A DNA stretch of 64,000 nucleotides from Chaetoderma sp. LZ-2023a (lineage: Eukaryota > Mollusca > Caudofoveata > Chaetodermatida > Chaetodermatidae): the NCBI GenBank assembly GCA_034401795.1, contig CM067366.1, positions 79,865,647-79,929,646 of the forward strand. The letters run 5' to 3'. The translations under genes were made by a program, and so were the position numbers. The first letter of the stretch is position 1. Each line of letters starts with the position of its first letter. The notes below the pieces were generated by a model. The model saw nothing but the letters and a program-made list of their open reading frames with translations, did no database searches and had not been told where the DNA came from. This document shows, piece by piece, positions 30,879-42,227 of this stretch.

Positions 30879-31815
30879 CTATAACGGAACACCATTGTAA
30901 AGGGCGGTCGAGGCGGCTATTCCTCTGACATTGTCTGCCCTTACGCCTTGCACCTGGTGCCCAGTCGCCATCTCGTGAGTAGTCTGAATGCATTCGACCA
31001 CCCAACGAGAGATAGTATCCATGGATGCGGCGCCATAAGACTTTTTATGGCAGATCCACAGATGTCTATCGTTCGACCGTAACGAGTCAGTCCGTTTCTT
31101 GTACTTAGTCAAAGCACGGACCGGGCACCAAACACTGGCATCACGATCAAACCTAGTTAACTTCGGTATAATGATCGGTTTGCCGGGATATCTCAAAGAT
31201 TGGTTCTTTGACATAACCTCTGCTCTTGGCAGAAGACGCAGACCTTCTCCAGAAACAATAAATCGGTTCCTCTCTGCCGAAAGCGCATGGATCTCACTGC
31301 GCCTTCTAGCTGAGGAAGCTGCCAATAGAAAGACCGCCTTTAGAGTCAAATGCTTTAGACTAGCCGAACGCAACGGTTCGAAAGGGTGCTTGGCCAGTAC
31401 ATTAAGCACTAAAGATAGACTCCAGGCTGGAATGACTACCGGTTGTCTCGGTCGGAGATTGCTCATTCCCTTCAACATCACATTTAACTGGGCCACCTCT
31501 GGACTATCCCTGTTGGCTAGACAAGGGATAACTGATGCCAAAGCTGACTTGTATCCAGCAACTGTGACGGGAGCTAGTCCTCAAAAGAACAGCTCACAGA
31601 GAAAGTCTGCTATTTGCTGATAGTGGATTGAAAGGTATCAATACCCTTTTCTTCACACCAGTCTGCAAATTTGTTAACCTTGTTGTTATATGACTTGAAG
31701 GTTGACCTCCTTCTCGCAGCCGCGATGAAATCAGCAGCCTGTCGAGAAAAGCCTTCCGACGTGGAACGTTGTTTGATAACATCCACGCAGTCATTGAACA
31801 TTTCGGGACGCTCAT
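30879..31815 (-). pseudogene. DIRS copy 2 tyrosine recombinase, inactivated
   Basis: The main segment (31541-30879) matches copy 1 from ASVIPCLANRDS to STALYNGVPL and then stops, before the His and Tyr of the last catalytic motif. The RAHDVRG motif has become RADNVRG, losing the catalytic His. A 1-nt deletion near 31620 separates it from its N-terminal part, which is fused in frame to the end of the RT segment by a 4-nt deletion near 31795. It cannot encode a working recombinase. Confidence 0.9.
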
Positions 31816-33709
31816 GTAGGAAGCGTCCCTTGGCCTGGGAGATTATGTTCGGAATCTCGGGCAACTGCACAGGATTTTCCACCAGCAGATCTAGAAGATC
31901 CGTGAACCACGCCCTGCTCGGCCAATACGGCGCTATTAGCAGGACCAGACACGGTTCCTCCCTGACCATCACCAAAACCTTCGGTAGAAGAATGGTGGGT
32001 GGGTACGCGTAAGCGTGCATCCCTCTCCAGCTTATCGCCAGAGCGTCTGTATCGACGGCATTTGGATCTGTAATCGGCGAGACATATGTCATGATTTGAG
32101 CATTTTCCTTTGTGGCGAACAAATCCACGTTGGGTTTGCCCCAATGCTCGAAGATCCGTCGCAGAACTGGAGGGTTGAGGGACCATTCTGTTGGCAGGAT
32201 TCTCTGTCTGCGAGACAAAGCATCCGCCAGAATGTTCAATCGGCCAGGAATACGAGCTGCTTTCAAAACAACCGAGTAATTCCTGCACCATTGAATCAAG
32301 TGCCACACCCTGATACACAGAGTGGGCGACCTGGTCCCGCCGTGGCGATTTATATATGATACTACTGTCGAATCGACCGACCGTATCAATATCACCCTGC
32401 CCCTGATCATCGGAAGGAACTCTTCCAACGCCAGTTCCACTGCCATCATTTCCAACAGATTGATATGCAGCTGACTCTCCGGGAGAGTCCATGTGCCCGA
32501 GACCTGGTTCTCCCAGGCAGGCACCCCACCCTTCCAGCGATGCATCCGTGTAGACGGACAGCTGGGGGCGGGGTAGGTGCAGCGAAACCACTAATAGGAG
32601 ATTCTGACGCTGTTTCCACCATAGAAGATGCGATATTATCGGCTCCAAAACTGGCAACAGTTTTGACAGGGGTTCTGTTCTCTGTTTCCACAGAGACATC
32701 AGATACAACTGGATAGGCCTTCGCATTAGAGCATCGTACGGGATAACCTGCTCCATCGAGACCATCATGCCCAGCATCTGAAAGAACCGCCTCGCCTTGA
32801 ATGTGGTTTCCCACTCGAAAACTCTTGAGGATGGCTAACAGAGACACCACTCTGGGCTCTGACGGGTAAACCCTGCCCTCCTCAAGGTCGAATCGCATCC
32901 CCAAATAAACGAAACGTTGAGTGGGCGTCAACTCGGATTTCTCCTCGTTGACTATGCAGCGTAGATCTGAAAGTAACTTCAGAGTCAGAGCAGTATCCAC
33001 GTTCAACCTGGCTGCCGAGTCTGCCTTAAGCAGCCAGTCGTCTATGTAGGTGTGTAGCGCCACGTTCTCTTTTCTGAGAAACGCTGTCACCGCAAGGACC
33101 ACTCTTGTGAAAACCCTCGGAGCTGTCGACAGGCCTAACGGGAGACTGTAAACTCCCATACTTGATTCTGAAACGCAAATCTCAGAAACCTGTGCCAACT
33201 CCGATTCATAGGAATGTGGAAATATGCATTTTTCAGATCGATCGATACACACCACATTCCTTTCCTCAATCCCGCATTACCGACCTCGGCGTTTCCATCT
33301 GGAACCGAGGCGTATGGATAAACCAATTTAATGGCCTGAGATTGAGTATGGGTCTCCATCCCCCTGTGCTCTTGGGGACAAGGAACATGTTTGAATAGAA
33401 GCCTGGAGTGTTTCGATTTGCTGGTTTTATTGCTCCCTTCAGAAGCAAACCCGACACTTCCTTTTGAACGGCTTCTAACTTGTCTGGCTCCCTTGGTACG
33501 GGTGTCCAGACAGGTGCCAAAGACAGATTTTGTGGTGGAAAGTCCCACCACTCCGGCATGTAACCCTGGGATAACCATCCCAGGACCAGACTGTCTGACG
33601 TCACACCTTGCCAGGCCTCGACGAAACGCATGAGCCTTCCACCCACCATAGACGCCTCGACGTCTAACGGGGTTGTCCGGCTCGCAGTCCGCCCCCCCCC
33701 CCCCCCCAC
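31610..33709 (-). pseudogene. DIRS copy 2 RT-RNase H-methyltransferase-like region, frameshifted
   Basis: The segments 33709-33266, 33255-32446, part of 32777-31812 and 32545-31610 together cover the copy 1 protein. Indels relative to copy 1 lie near 33274 (one base lost), 33140 (one lost), 32797 (one gained) and 32508 (GT lost). YIDD is preserved, but the RNase H motif RSDNSTVV has become RSVDSTVV, displacing the third acidic residue. The N-terminal C homopolymer has 16 residues against 12 in copy 1. Confidence 0.9.
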
Positions 33710-33828
33710 TCTTTCTTAACGAGAGAGAGAGAGAACCATTTCGTTCTAGGCACGACGGGTATAACTGGCACCGCTGTTCCTGTCGCACAGGCGCGGTCCA
33801 GGCGGATATGAAGGGAGCTTTCGTACCC

Positions 33829-35911
33829 TCAGGTACGCTTCGGCCCCTTCTGTCCGCCCTTTGAGGCCTTACCCTTACCCTTCCCCTTGCCCTTCCCGCC
33901 TCTAGGGCGGTCAGGAGCAACATTGGGGAGGGTAGGCGCCTCTACAACCTTCCTGGGCTTCTTCGCCGGCGGCGGCTCTGAAACCCCAGCTGAAGCAGAA
34001 GTCGCAACAGGCCTAGCTTTCGCCTTGCCCTTATGCTTCTTCTGCTCCTTTGAAGGTTGTCCCGTTAGCGGTTTCCCCACAGGCCCTAGTGCATGCGCTT
34101 GCCGCACTAGCTCTAGCTGTAGGTTTACCGCTAACCGATTCTGCGCGATACTGGCGGTATCCTCTAAGATGGCCCACGCTTGGCCACCGAAGATGCTAGG
34201 CCCTGTCAGGGGTGTCCCAAGGAGACGCTCCCTGACTGCCGTAGCCGGACGCATATGGTCAATGACCATTTGCCTCCTGGATTTCGTCACACGTGCTTGC
34301 ACCCTTGCCAATGCGTCCATCGACAGCACCAGGCCGTCATTGACACATGAAAGCGCCACAGGTGGCACAGGGTGGCCTGCCCCGCTTCAGCCCACACCGA
34401 CTGAAGGAGACGATAAGAGTGGTTGACAGCGCTCATCGCTGCCCTCACACCCTCATCGCATAGGGACAGGACTTCTTCCTGGTGTACCTGAGACTTGTCC
34501 ACAAGTGCCGGACCGGGGTGACCCGGCACGGCACTCTGGACGCCAAGTACCCATCGGTCATCCTCCGTGACCGACGGGACTACACCATACCTGTCGTATT
34601 CCCCCCGCGGAATACGACATCTTGCCCGCACCTCCCTGGAGGCCGCAGGGAGCTGACCCTTGGTCATCAGTTGTTTGCTATAAATAGCATCCAACCATTC
34701 TATGAACCGTGGATCCAGTCCCACTGACTGGATCCGGGCCGCGGGCAAAATCCCCGTCCTGATCGACGCAACCGACGGACGGGGCGCATCTTCATCGGCC
34801 GTGGCCGAAACCACAGACGGGTCAACCCTGGCTAGCCACGCCAGAGCATCTGACCAATCTACCTCCGATGAAGACACCCCCGCAAACACATCACCCGTTG
34901 ACGTGCTCACGGGTCTGCCAGCCACGGCCTCCCAGCAAGGAGCCACGGCTGACACACCAGGCACTCCGGTACCACACGGTTCCGCCGCCACCCCATGAAA
35001 CACTCCGGTCCATGGGGTAGGTCCGCACGGAAAACCGTACGGACCCGTAGCAGTCGCGGAACCATAGCCGGACACGGGCGCCCACGGCACCCCACGTCCG
35101 ACTGCCGGACCAGGCGAGATAGGTGAGTACCACGCCCGGCCCGGCACACCCGTTCCCGTGACGGCTGGTGCCAAACCAAGCCGCACGGAACCGGTGCACG
35201 GTAACGGATTTGCCTCAGCCACAGGCGGAGCCGCTGACCTGGCTTGCGCCAAACCAGACAAATGGAGGCCGGTTCCGTCTAGGACGGAATCAACCTCCAT
35301 ATTCTCCACCTGCGGCTGCACGGGCCGCAGCAACCTCTCCTCCTCGGCCTCCTCGTCTTCAGACTCCGAAGAGTCGTCACTAGACGAGTCAACCGTGGAA
35401 CCGTCCTGGCGGACGGCTCCCACACCTGACGGACCGGCCACCGCTACTGGACCACCCGGAGGTGGCCGCAGAGAAACAGAAACCCGTCTGGCCGAAGCCA
35501 GACGGGACTGCCAGGGGGCCGTACGAGACGGCCCCCTCGGTAACCAGTCCAGAATCCTGTCCGAGGACAGGATCCGTACCAGGCATGGGGAGAAACTGCC
35601 CCCCAACCTTTGGTAGCAGGGACGACACCAGCGTGGTCAGAATGCTATGCAGAAAACCCCTGCAGAGCCGGACCAAACCACGCCGGCGGTGCCATCTCCG
35701 CCACCTCCAGCTGGGGACGTGGAGCACCCGCACCGGCCGAACCGGGCGCTCCACGATTTACTCTCGGACCGCCTGACCCCGCGTCAGACCCAGCCAAGTC
35801 CTTCTGGGCAAGGAACTTAACCATCGTTTCGACGGACCACACTGCACAAACATTACACCTATGATCTATATTACACAGGGCACACATAAAACAGACATGG
35901 TCCTTGAACAT
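33829..35911 (-). pseudogene. DIRS copy 2 gag-like ORF1, frameshifted
   Basis: The segments 35911-35645, 35606-34287 and 34368-33829 match the copy 1 ORF1 in order. Breaks lie near 35655 (extra C), about 35480 and 34382 (one C lost in a C run). The basic C-terminal tail and the acidic Ser stretch are retained. Confidence 0.88.
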
Positions 35912-37239
35912 TACACGGACAAACTTATGGCAGTCATCACATGATGGCGGGGCTGGCTTGGCCTATAAAATAAGCACAAACCTACAATAAACAAGCGGAA
36001 CGAGACCCGGATGGAAGGCAGACAATTAATTTTCAAATAATTTGACTCATAAATTAACCGTAACCTCCCCGCACCCCACCCCGCCACGTTACAACAACGA
36101 TCGCATTGATTATGACGACAAGTACACAGCAGGCACAACACACCCATAATAGATCCTCCAGGATGTGTAACGGCTCCAGGAATCATATCGCATAGCATTC
36201 AGGGTATATTTACTAATCAATATAAATTATACTCCTAACGAACGCAGCACGATATGTGAAGAAAACAACAAAATGTATAACAAAACTGCTGTCTCACACG
36301 GTAAAACCGCAGACCACACATCTACTCAAGAATTTTGAAACCACCGATCATTGCAAACCGATCGTGATCGCACGTAAACTTGATCATTCTAAAGTTTCCG
36401 GTACCATTTTTAGTACGCAGCACCCAGAATAAGATGCGCGAATTAATGAAAAATTTTTCTTCACATAAACATCCGAGCGACCGGGTTGACGTCACCCGCT
36501 CGGATTCTACGGAGAACGACGTCAGCCGATATTCGTGTTAGAAATACCGTAGCAAACACCTATTTTCATATCTGCCGATCGCCTGTTGGGGTTTAAAGAA
36601 GGCGATCGTCTGGCATATATCGTTGTTAGCACACGTCCCAGATTCTATGGGGACAGAAATTGGAACATGCGACACAACGAAATTTAGAGACCTAAGTCTT
36701 TTAACTATGGATAATAAAGAACAATACAACCTGGTTGTCTTGGGCGGTATTCTCCATAGTCCTTAGTTAATCCTTTCAGAACACACAAACTATCACTGAT
36801 TAAAGACTTAGATTATTTTAAAACACTAAAATCCTTAATGCAAAAAGCATGTATTGCTCTTGTCGCTATGCAAACAAGAATGAGCTCTATGGTAGACGGG
36901 TGCTCGGCGGTTGGGAGCCGAGTACCCGGTTCCCAGGAGTCGGTAAAGCTTTCTAAGTCTATAATCCTAGAGCCGCTGTCAGGGCCAGCTGTATATCAGA
37001 AGTAACAGAATGGTGAGTATTGATCGAAGGAGAATGGACATTCCTCAAGACGTGCAGAGGCCTTTTTTGGTCAGCTTGACCATAATTGTCTTAAAGCCAT
37101 GCACATTTTTTCTTTTACAAAATCTTCTAACTTAATTTTTCCATATCTAGAAAGAAAATGCTGCTGGATTAAGCCATTATTTACATTTGGCAGCCAAAAC
37201 CTTACATGCATCACTCAGAATTCCTTTTGTTCTCTGTAA

Positions 37240-37440
37240 CTTTGTTAACACTTTAATGGTCAAGCCAGTCCAAATTGCTTTGCAATGGTCATGAGAAAAT
37301 ACATTGGCAGGACAAGAACATGATTTTTGAAAATTTACCGCTGGAATCGCTGGTCTTTTCTTGGCCTGCAAATGGACACTCGATGAGAAAATGTTTTTGG
37401 ATTTTCTTGATCAAATCTTGACAATGAAAGAATTAGTACT
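37240..37440. mobile_element. Partial family C MITE
   Basis: TTAACACTTTAATGGTCAAG, then ATTTACCGCTGGAATCGCTG and TTGGCCTGCAAATGGACACT. It follows the right half of the family C element split by DIRS copy 2 (37034 to about 37080). A family B left end fragment follows at about 37449-37488. Confidence 0.5.
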
Positions 37441-37496
37441 GTAATACCTTAACCCTTACCACTCTGATGTCAATATTAAATCTTTTATTGTGACAC

Positions 37497-37945
37497 GCAT
37501 TAATTCCCGTTTTTGTAGCTTTTGTCTGGATAAACGCAATCCAAAAATTCTAGCGGACGACGTTTCATTATGACATTATAGTTATCACCAAATAGCGTAC
37601 ATTTACTTTAGAATGTAAAGCGATTAAATGGTCTGAAGCAGACCAGATAAAAGCTTTATTTATTCCTATTTATGCGTCTGTAAATGCAATATGCAATATG
37701 AGGTTTGGTCGACTGCCTCGTATTATTTTTAACACTCATGGCAGCGGAAAGTCATTGTTGTCAATGTCGTATTTAGCGAAGATAGCAGGAAATTTAAGGC
37801 CGGGTACCACGCCATTCGCACCCGGATGGAATGCACATTCATGTTACTCGCAGCCATGCATTAATTCCCGTTTTTTTGGAGCTTGTCTGGATAAATGCGA
37901 TTTAAAAATTCTAGCGGACGATATTTCATTATGACGTCATAGTTA
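37497..37945 (+). repeat. ~90-bp direct repeats 361 bp apart
   Basis: CATTAATTCCCGTTTTT, GCTTTTGTCTGGATAAACGC and AAAAATTCTAGCGGACGA at 37497-37585 recur with few changes at 37858-37945. Between them is a unique segment with no recognised gene. The rest to 38290 is unassigned. Confidence 0.65.
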
Positions 37946-38331
37946 CTATGACCTTGTTTGTATTTCCCCAAAATAGCGAGGAGCACCGCAATACGTAGGT
38001 ACAACTTTTATAACGTCATTGGTTGGACTGGTACAAATATTGAAATAAGATGGGAACGCGTATTTAGGACATTTCGACCATATACAAATTCGTCCCAGTT
38101 ATTTAGGCAATAAATGGTGTCTGCGTTCGCTTATAGGCAACGCCTATTTTCACATTATTACATATTACCTGAATAACAAAATAAGTTCACAGAAGCCAAA
38201 CATTGTGCGATATGCCGCATATTTCTGCGTAAGGCCGCTGACATTTTATGAATTTGTTGGTGGCAGAATGGTACACAAGAGATTACTCATAGGACCTATC
38301 ATCATCATCGTCATCATCATCATCATTTTAC

Positions 38332-38362
38332 GAGGCATAAGCCCTTGGCTTGTTATTGCCTC
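38332..38362 (-). other. 3'-terminal hairpin of CR1-like LINE
   Basis: Outer arms GAGGCA/TGCCTC and inner arms AAGCC/GGCTT, followed at once by AAAATGATGATGATG. The 58984-59014 copy keeps both arms with compensating or minor changes. It resembles the 3' hairpin used for template recognition in L2/CR1-type LINEs. Confidence 0.65.
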
Positions 38363-38602
38363 TGGAATTCTGTTAGTATTGTATTACTAGTGCTTGTACT
38401 TTGTTTAGTTACAGTTGTTTATTTGTTTGGTTGGCATTATTCATTGACAGTAATCAGGACCCTGGTTGACTTTGGGAGGTGCTGTGGGGGGTAGATGGGT
38501 TATCCCGGCGTCAGCTGCGGTGTGCCACCTCCGCTCATGGTTACACCCTTCTGCGCCTAGCATTTGGGTATATTTCTAGATTGTCTTATTATTATATATC
38601 TA

Positions 38603-40195
38603 TTAGTTGGTTATGTCATGATCGTATATTATGTCATTTAGGTGCATATCTAGTTTTGATTTAAACACACTGAGCGTTGATGCCTCGACCACAAAAGAAG
38701 GGAGTGAGTTCCATGTGTTAATAATTCGGTTCAGGAAAAAATGCCTACGAATTTCTTTTCTGCTGCGTTTAGTGTTGAGCTTGAATGTGTGACCTCTAGT
38801 GCGTGTGTTACTTGATCGTTCAAAGAATGTGTTTTTGTCAATGTTGTAATCATCATGGATACATTTGTAAGTTTTGATTAAGTCTCCTCTAAGCCTTCTG
38901 TATTTTAGTGACATGAGGGTCAAAGCCTTTAACCTGTCTGTGTAGCAGTAGTTTCTCAAATGGGGAACAAGTTTAGTGGCTCTGCACTGGACCCTTTCGA
39001 TTATACAAGATTGTCTTTTAAAACGAGGAGATGATATGCAGTTACAGTATTCCAAAATTTGTCGGACTAGTGATTTGAATAACAAGGTAAGAGTGTTTTC
39101 ATCTATGTAATTGAAGGTTCTGTTAATTAGAACAACTATGCTGTTAGCCTTTGATGCAATTGCATTTATATGGGTATCGAAGGAGAGATTTTCATCTATG
39201 TGCACGCCAAGATCTTTTTCAATTGTGGACGGTATGATTTCAATGGTTTGTGACTGGCATGTAGTGTCTGTCATATAATACTGGGTCCTAGGATTATTTG
39301 AACCAAAGTGTAGTACATGCGTTTTGTCTGTATTAAAGTGTAGCTGCCAAATCTGAGACCAATTACATACATTATCTATATTGTATTGAAGGTTCATGGT
39401 GTTAGGGTTACCAAACAGTTTTGTATCATCTGCAAAGATCTTACAAGGGCAGGTTACGGAATCGGGTAGATCGTTTCTATACAGAAGGAAAAGCATAGGG
39501 CCCAAAACACTGCCTTGTGGCATGCCACTAGTGACGGCTGTCCAGTCGGATGTTGCTTCGTTGATCTTTACACACTGTTTTCTATCAGTTAGAAATGCTT
39601 CAGTCCAGTTAATTAGTTGCTCTCCTAGACCGTACATTCCCATTTTCTTTAGAAGTCTTTTGTGTGGTACTGTATCGAAAGCTTTGGAAAAATCTAAGTA
39701 TATTGTGTCTATAGGTTTGTTTACATCTAGATTGGATGTTATGGTTTCCATGTACTCCAGTAACTGTGTTTTGCATGATCTGTTATGCCTGAAGCCATGT
39801 TGACAGCTGGTGAAAAGGTTGTTTGTTTCCATGTGGTTCATTATTGCAACACGTACAAATGTTTCTAAAAGTTTGCAAAGTGGGCAAGTTAGACTGACGG
39901 GTCTGTAGTTGCTTGGATTACCTTTTGGGCCTTTCATATAAATCGGACAGACATTAGCCATTTTCCAAATCTCAGGTACTACAGCTTCCTCTAAAGATTT
40001 GTTAAATAGGATGCTAAGAGGTACACTGATCTCCTTTGCTAGTTCAATCAAAATTTGTATAGGTATGCCGTCTGGTCCATGACTTTTATTTGGGTTTAGT
40101 TTTTTTAGTTTGGCTTCAATAGTCTCTGGGCTTATAGAAATGTCTGGTAAAACAATGTTTTGCCTTTCTGCCTTTTCTATATCATTTGTACACAC
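38603..40195 (-). pseudogene. CR1-like reverse transcriptase
   Basis: A frame of 530 codons, open through the whole RT and C-terminal domain. Blocks in order: NKSHGPDGIPIQIL, NYRPVSLTCPLCKLLE, QHGFRHNRSCKTQL, IYLDFSKAFDTVPH (motif A), SGMPQGSVLGPMLF, FADDTKLF (catalytic motif C, intact), then thumb blocks EKDLGVHIDENLSF and LVRQILEYCN. The same frame continues upstream to 40615 past one stop, so the true ORF2 was longer and is now interrupted. FADD and the C-terminal domain place it in the CR1/Jockey superfamily. Confidence 0.9.
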
Positions 40196-40243
40196 TTCAT
40201 CGTTTGAATATTTAAGTTGGCCTACTGTTTCTTTGAGAGTTGT

Positions 40244-41305
40244 CTAGCTTTTGACATATTTCCGAAAGGACTTGGGTTTTTTCTTGCATTCTGTTGCTAT
40301 ATTTCGTTCGAATGACCACTTGGCTTGTTTGATACATGATGTAGAATTATTCCTTGCCATTTTATATTGGTTATAATCATCAGAACTCTTTGTTTTCTTG
40401 TATTTTTTGTACAGTTTGGTTTTTGCTTTAAGCGTGTGTGTGGCACTGGAAGTAAGCCATAGGTGTTTCTGTTTACTCGACTTGTTTGTTTTTGGGATGT
40501 GTTGAATTAGCATTGTGGTTAAGATTTTGTAAATAAGGTTCCATGCTTCTGGTGTATGAAGTTCCTGCATGTTTGTCCAGTCAGTCACTATTGCTAACTT
40601 CCATGCGCATGTCATTAAACCTACCTTTATTCAGCAAAAGTTTGGGCAAATATGATTCAGTTGAAACATTAAATATATACGCATGAAGGTTTTTTTGTAA
40701 GACATCGTGATCGCTTTTTCCTAACGGGGCTAGATGAAATATGTCATTGATAATGTGTGTACTGTTTCCTGTGTCTTGTTGGTTTTAATACAAACTGGTG
40801 GAGAAAATTGTTTCTTATGGTATTGATAAAGTTGTCACTATCATGAGTGCATGGGAGACCAGAAGACCAGTTGATATCTGGGAAGTTAAAGTCTCCTGTA
40901 ATCAAAATGTGGTCTGGTTTTAGTTTACTAGTGTTGTTTATTAGGGTCATGAGATTTAAATTATTATCTCTATCACTATTGGGACTCCTATAGATACATC
41001 CTACTAAAACATTTTCTTTATTCTGGGTAGTCCATGTACACCAAACCGACTCCTTGAAAGAATCGCCAGTTAGTGTCTCACAGGGTTGGGCTTGTAGTAG
41101 TTTGTGGCTGCAGATGGTAACTCCCCTAGCTGGGTTATTATTAAGAAATAAATCATAGTTATCTCGTTGCAGTTTGCTTAATTTGATGCTTGTGCTGGGA
41201 TCTTGGTATTTAGGGAGTACTTCAGTGATACATATAACGGCTGGAGAGGTTTCATGGACTATTGCTTCGAGTTCATTTCTTTTATTCAGCAGACTATCTG
41301 CATTG
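40244..41305 (-). pseudogene. CR1-like apurinic endonuclease and linker
   Basis: Endonuclease motifs occur in order but in more than one frame: TNADSLL with Asn and Glu near 41300, YRSPN near 40990, LITGDFNFPDINW at about 40900 and the terminal SDHD at about 40720. The linker 40615-40244 (AWNLIYKILTTM..., FERNIATECKKKPKSFRKYV) is the usual EN-RT bridge. The domain nicks target DNA for target-primed reverse transcription. Confidence 0.82.
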
Positions 41306-41572
41306 GTATAGATGCATCATCATCATCATCATCATCATCATCTGTGTTGACTTCCGGAGGCTGTAGATGGCCTATTGTAAGCTCTGTTGTCACTGATTTT
41401 GTTGCGCAAATTGCGAAGTGTGAAGACGTTTGTATGTGAAAAGCATGTGAAAATGATGTCGAGCAACAGTGGGGCATACTTACGAATATCTTACGAGATG
41501 CAGAAAAGGAGATTATATCAATCACACCGCTGCGCCACACCAGCCGATTGAAAACATTTCCTGTCTTTGAAA

Positions 41573-41628
<56 letters not shown>
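41573..41628 (+). repeat. ATT microsatellite
   Basis: Uninterrupted TTA/ATT triplets. A 26-bp direct duplication (TGTAATTGTAATACCTGATA) lies at about 41970-42019. The remainder of 41342-42120 is AT-rich with nothing recognised. Confidence 0.95.
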
Positions 41629-41632
<4 letters not shown>

Positions 41633-42227
41633 ATTATTATAATAGTTATAGGCTCATAATTGGATAATTCATGCGTTAAATATGTGTATTTTGAATGTTG
41701 ATATGTAGTAATCGTATATAAATTCCTTTAGTTGGCGGCTAAGAAAATGTTAAGCCGTTTTACTAATGTGTAACATGTTCCCGGTTGCTAGACAGTTAAA
41801 GGTCAACTATCAACATAAAGTACACACAAAAATATAATAAGATAAACACTTTTTCCGATAGATTATTGTCTTGTAACAAATAAAAACAAATAATAATAAA
41901 AATAACGGAGTATAATTAAAATTAAACACTAAAAATATATAAAACAATTAAAATATAAATAATTGATATGTAATTGTAATACCTGATATACAGATATGTA
42001 ATTGTAATACCTGATATACATCTAAAAAAACAACCCCTAAAAGTATCTTGTTAATAAAATCATAATTATTATTCTTATCAGTTAATGTAAACTTAGTTTC
42101 CGTGAGCGAGAATTGTAGGTCTACAAGTAACAAAATGGTCTACACTGATTAAGGATAGATATAGATAAATTTGTATGTGCATTATTGTAAACACGGATAA
42201 ACCTGTTTACAAGTAAACTAGATAAAA

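Larger units (their letters stand above)
29915..37033 (-). mobile_element. DIRS-like retrotransposon, copy 2 (full length, defective)
   Basis: Collinear with copy 1 and of almost the same length (7119 bp), same orientation. It has 142-bp terminal repeats at 29954-30095 and 36880-37021 that differ from each other at one visible position, and the internal complementary region at 30164-30265. The coding regions carry at least six small indels plus substitutions at catalytic sites. It interrupts a family C MITE: joining the flanks restores GGACTGGAAATGGACATTCC as in intact relatives, with no target duplication. Confidence 0.95.
38297..41330 (-). mobile_element. CR1-like LINE, 5'-truncated
   Basis: A non-LTR element running right to left. 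Endonuclease begins near 41305 (IYTNADSLLNKRNELEAI), passes GDFNFPDINW (about 40890) and GKSDHD (about 40720); a linker and the RT follow, to a stop at 38603. The 3' untranslated part ends in a hairpin (38332-38362) and a GAT-type triplet tail (38297-38326). ORF1 is missing. Defects are few: one frameshift in the endonuclease and one in-frame stop near 40244. A 3' fragment of the same family lies at 58.9-59.03 kb. Confidence 0.88.

Noticed and set aside
37698..37934. Possible first exon of XPNPEP3
   Set aside because: Part of a direct repeat; no targeting-peptide character and no suitable donor in the required phase was found.
41286..41540. Frame with an Asp run on the minus strand
   Set aside because: Translation of a GAT microsatellite at the LINE boundary; not in the endonuclease frame.
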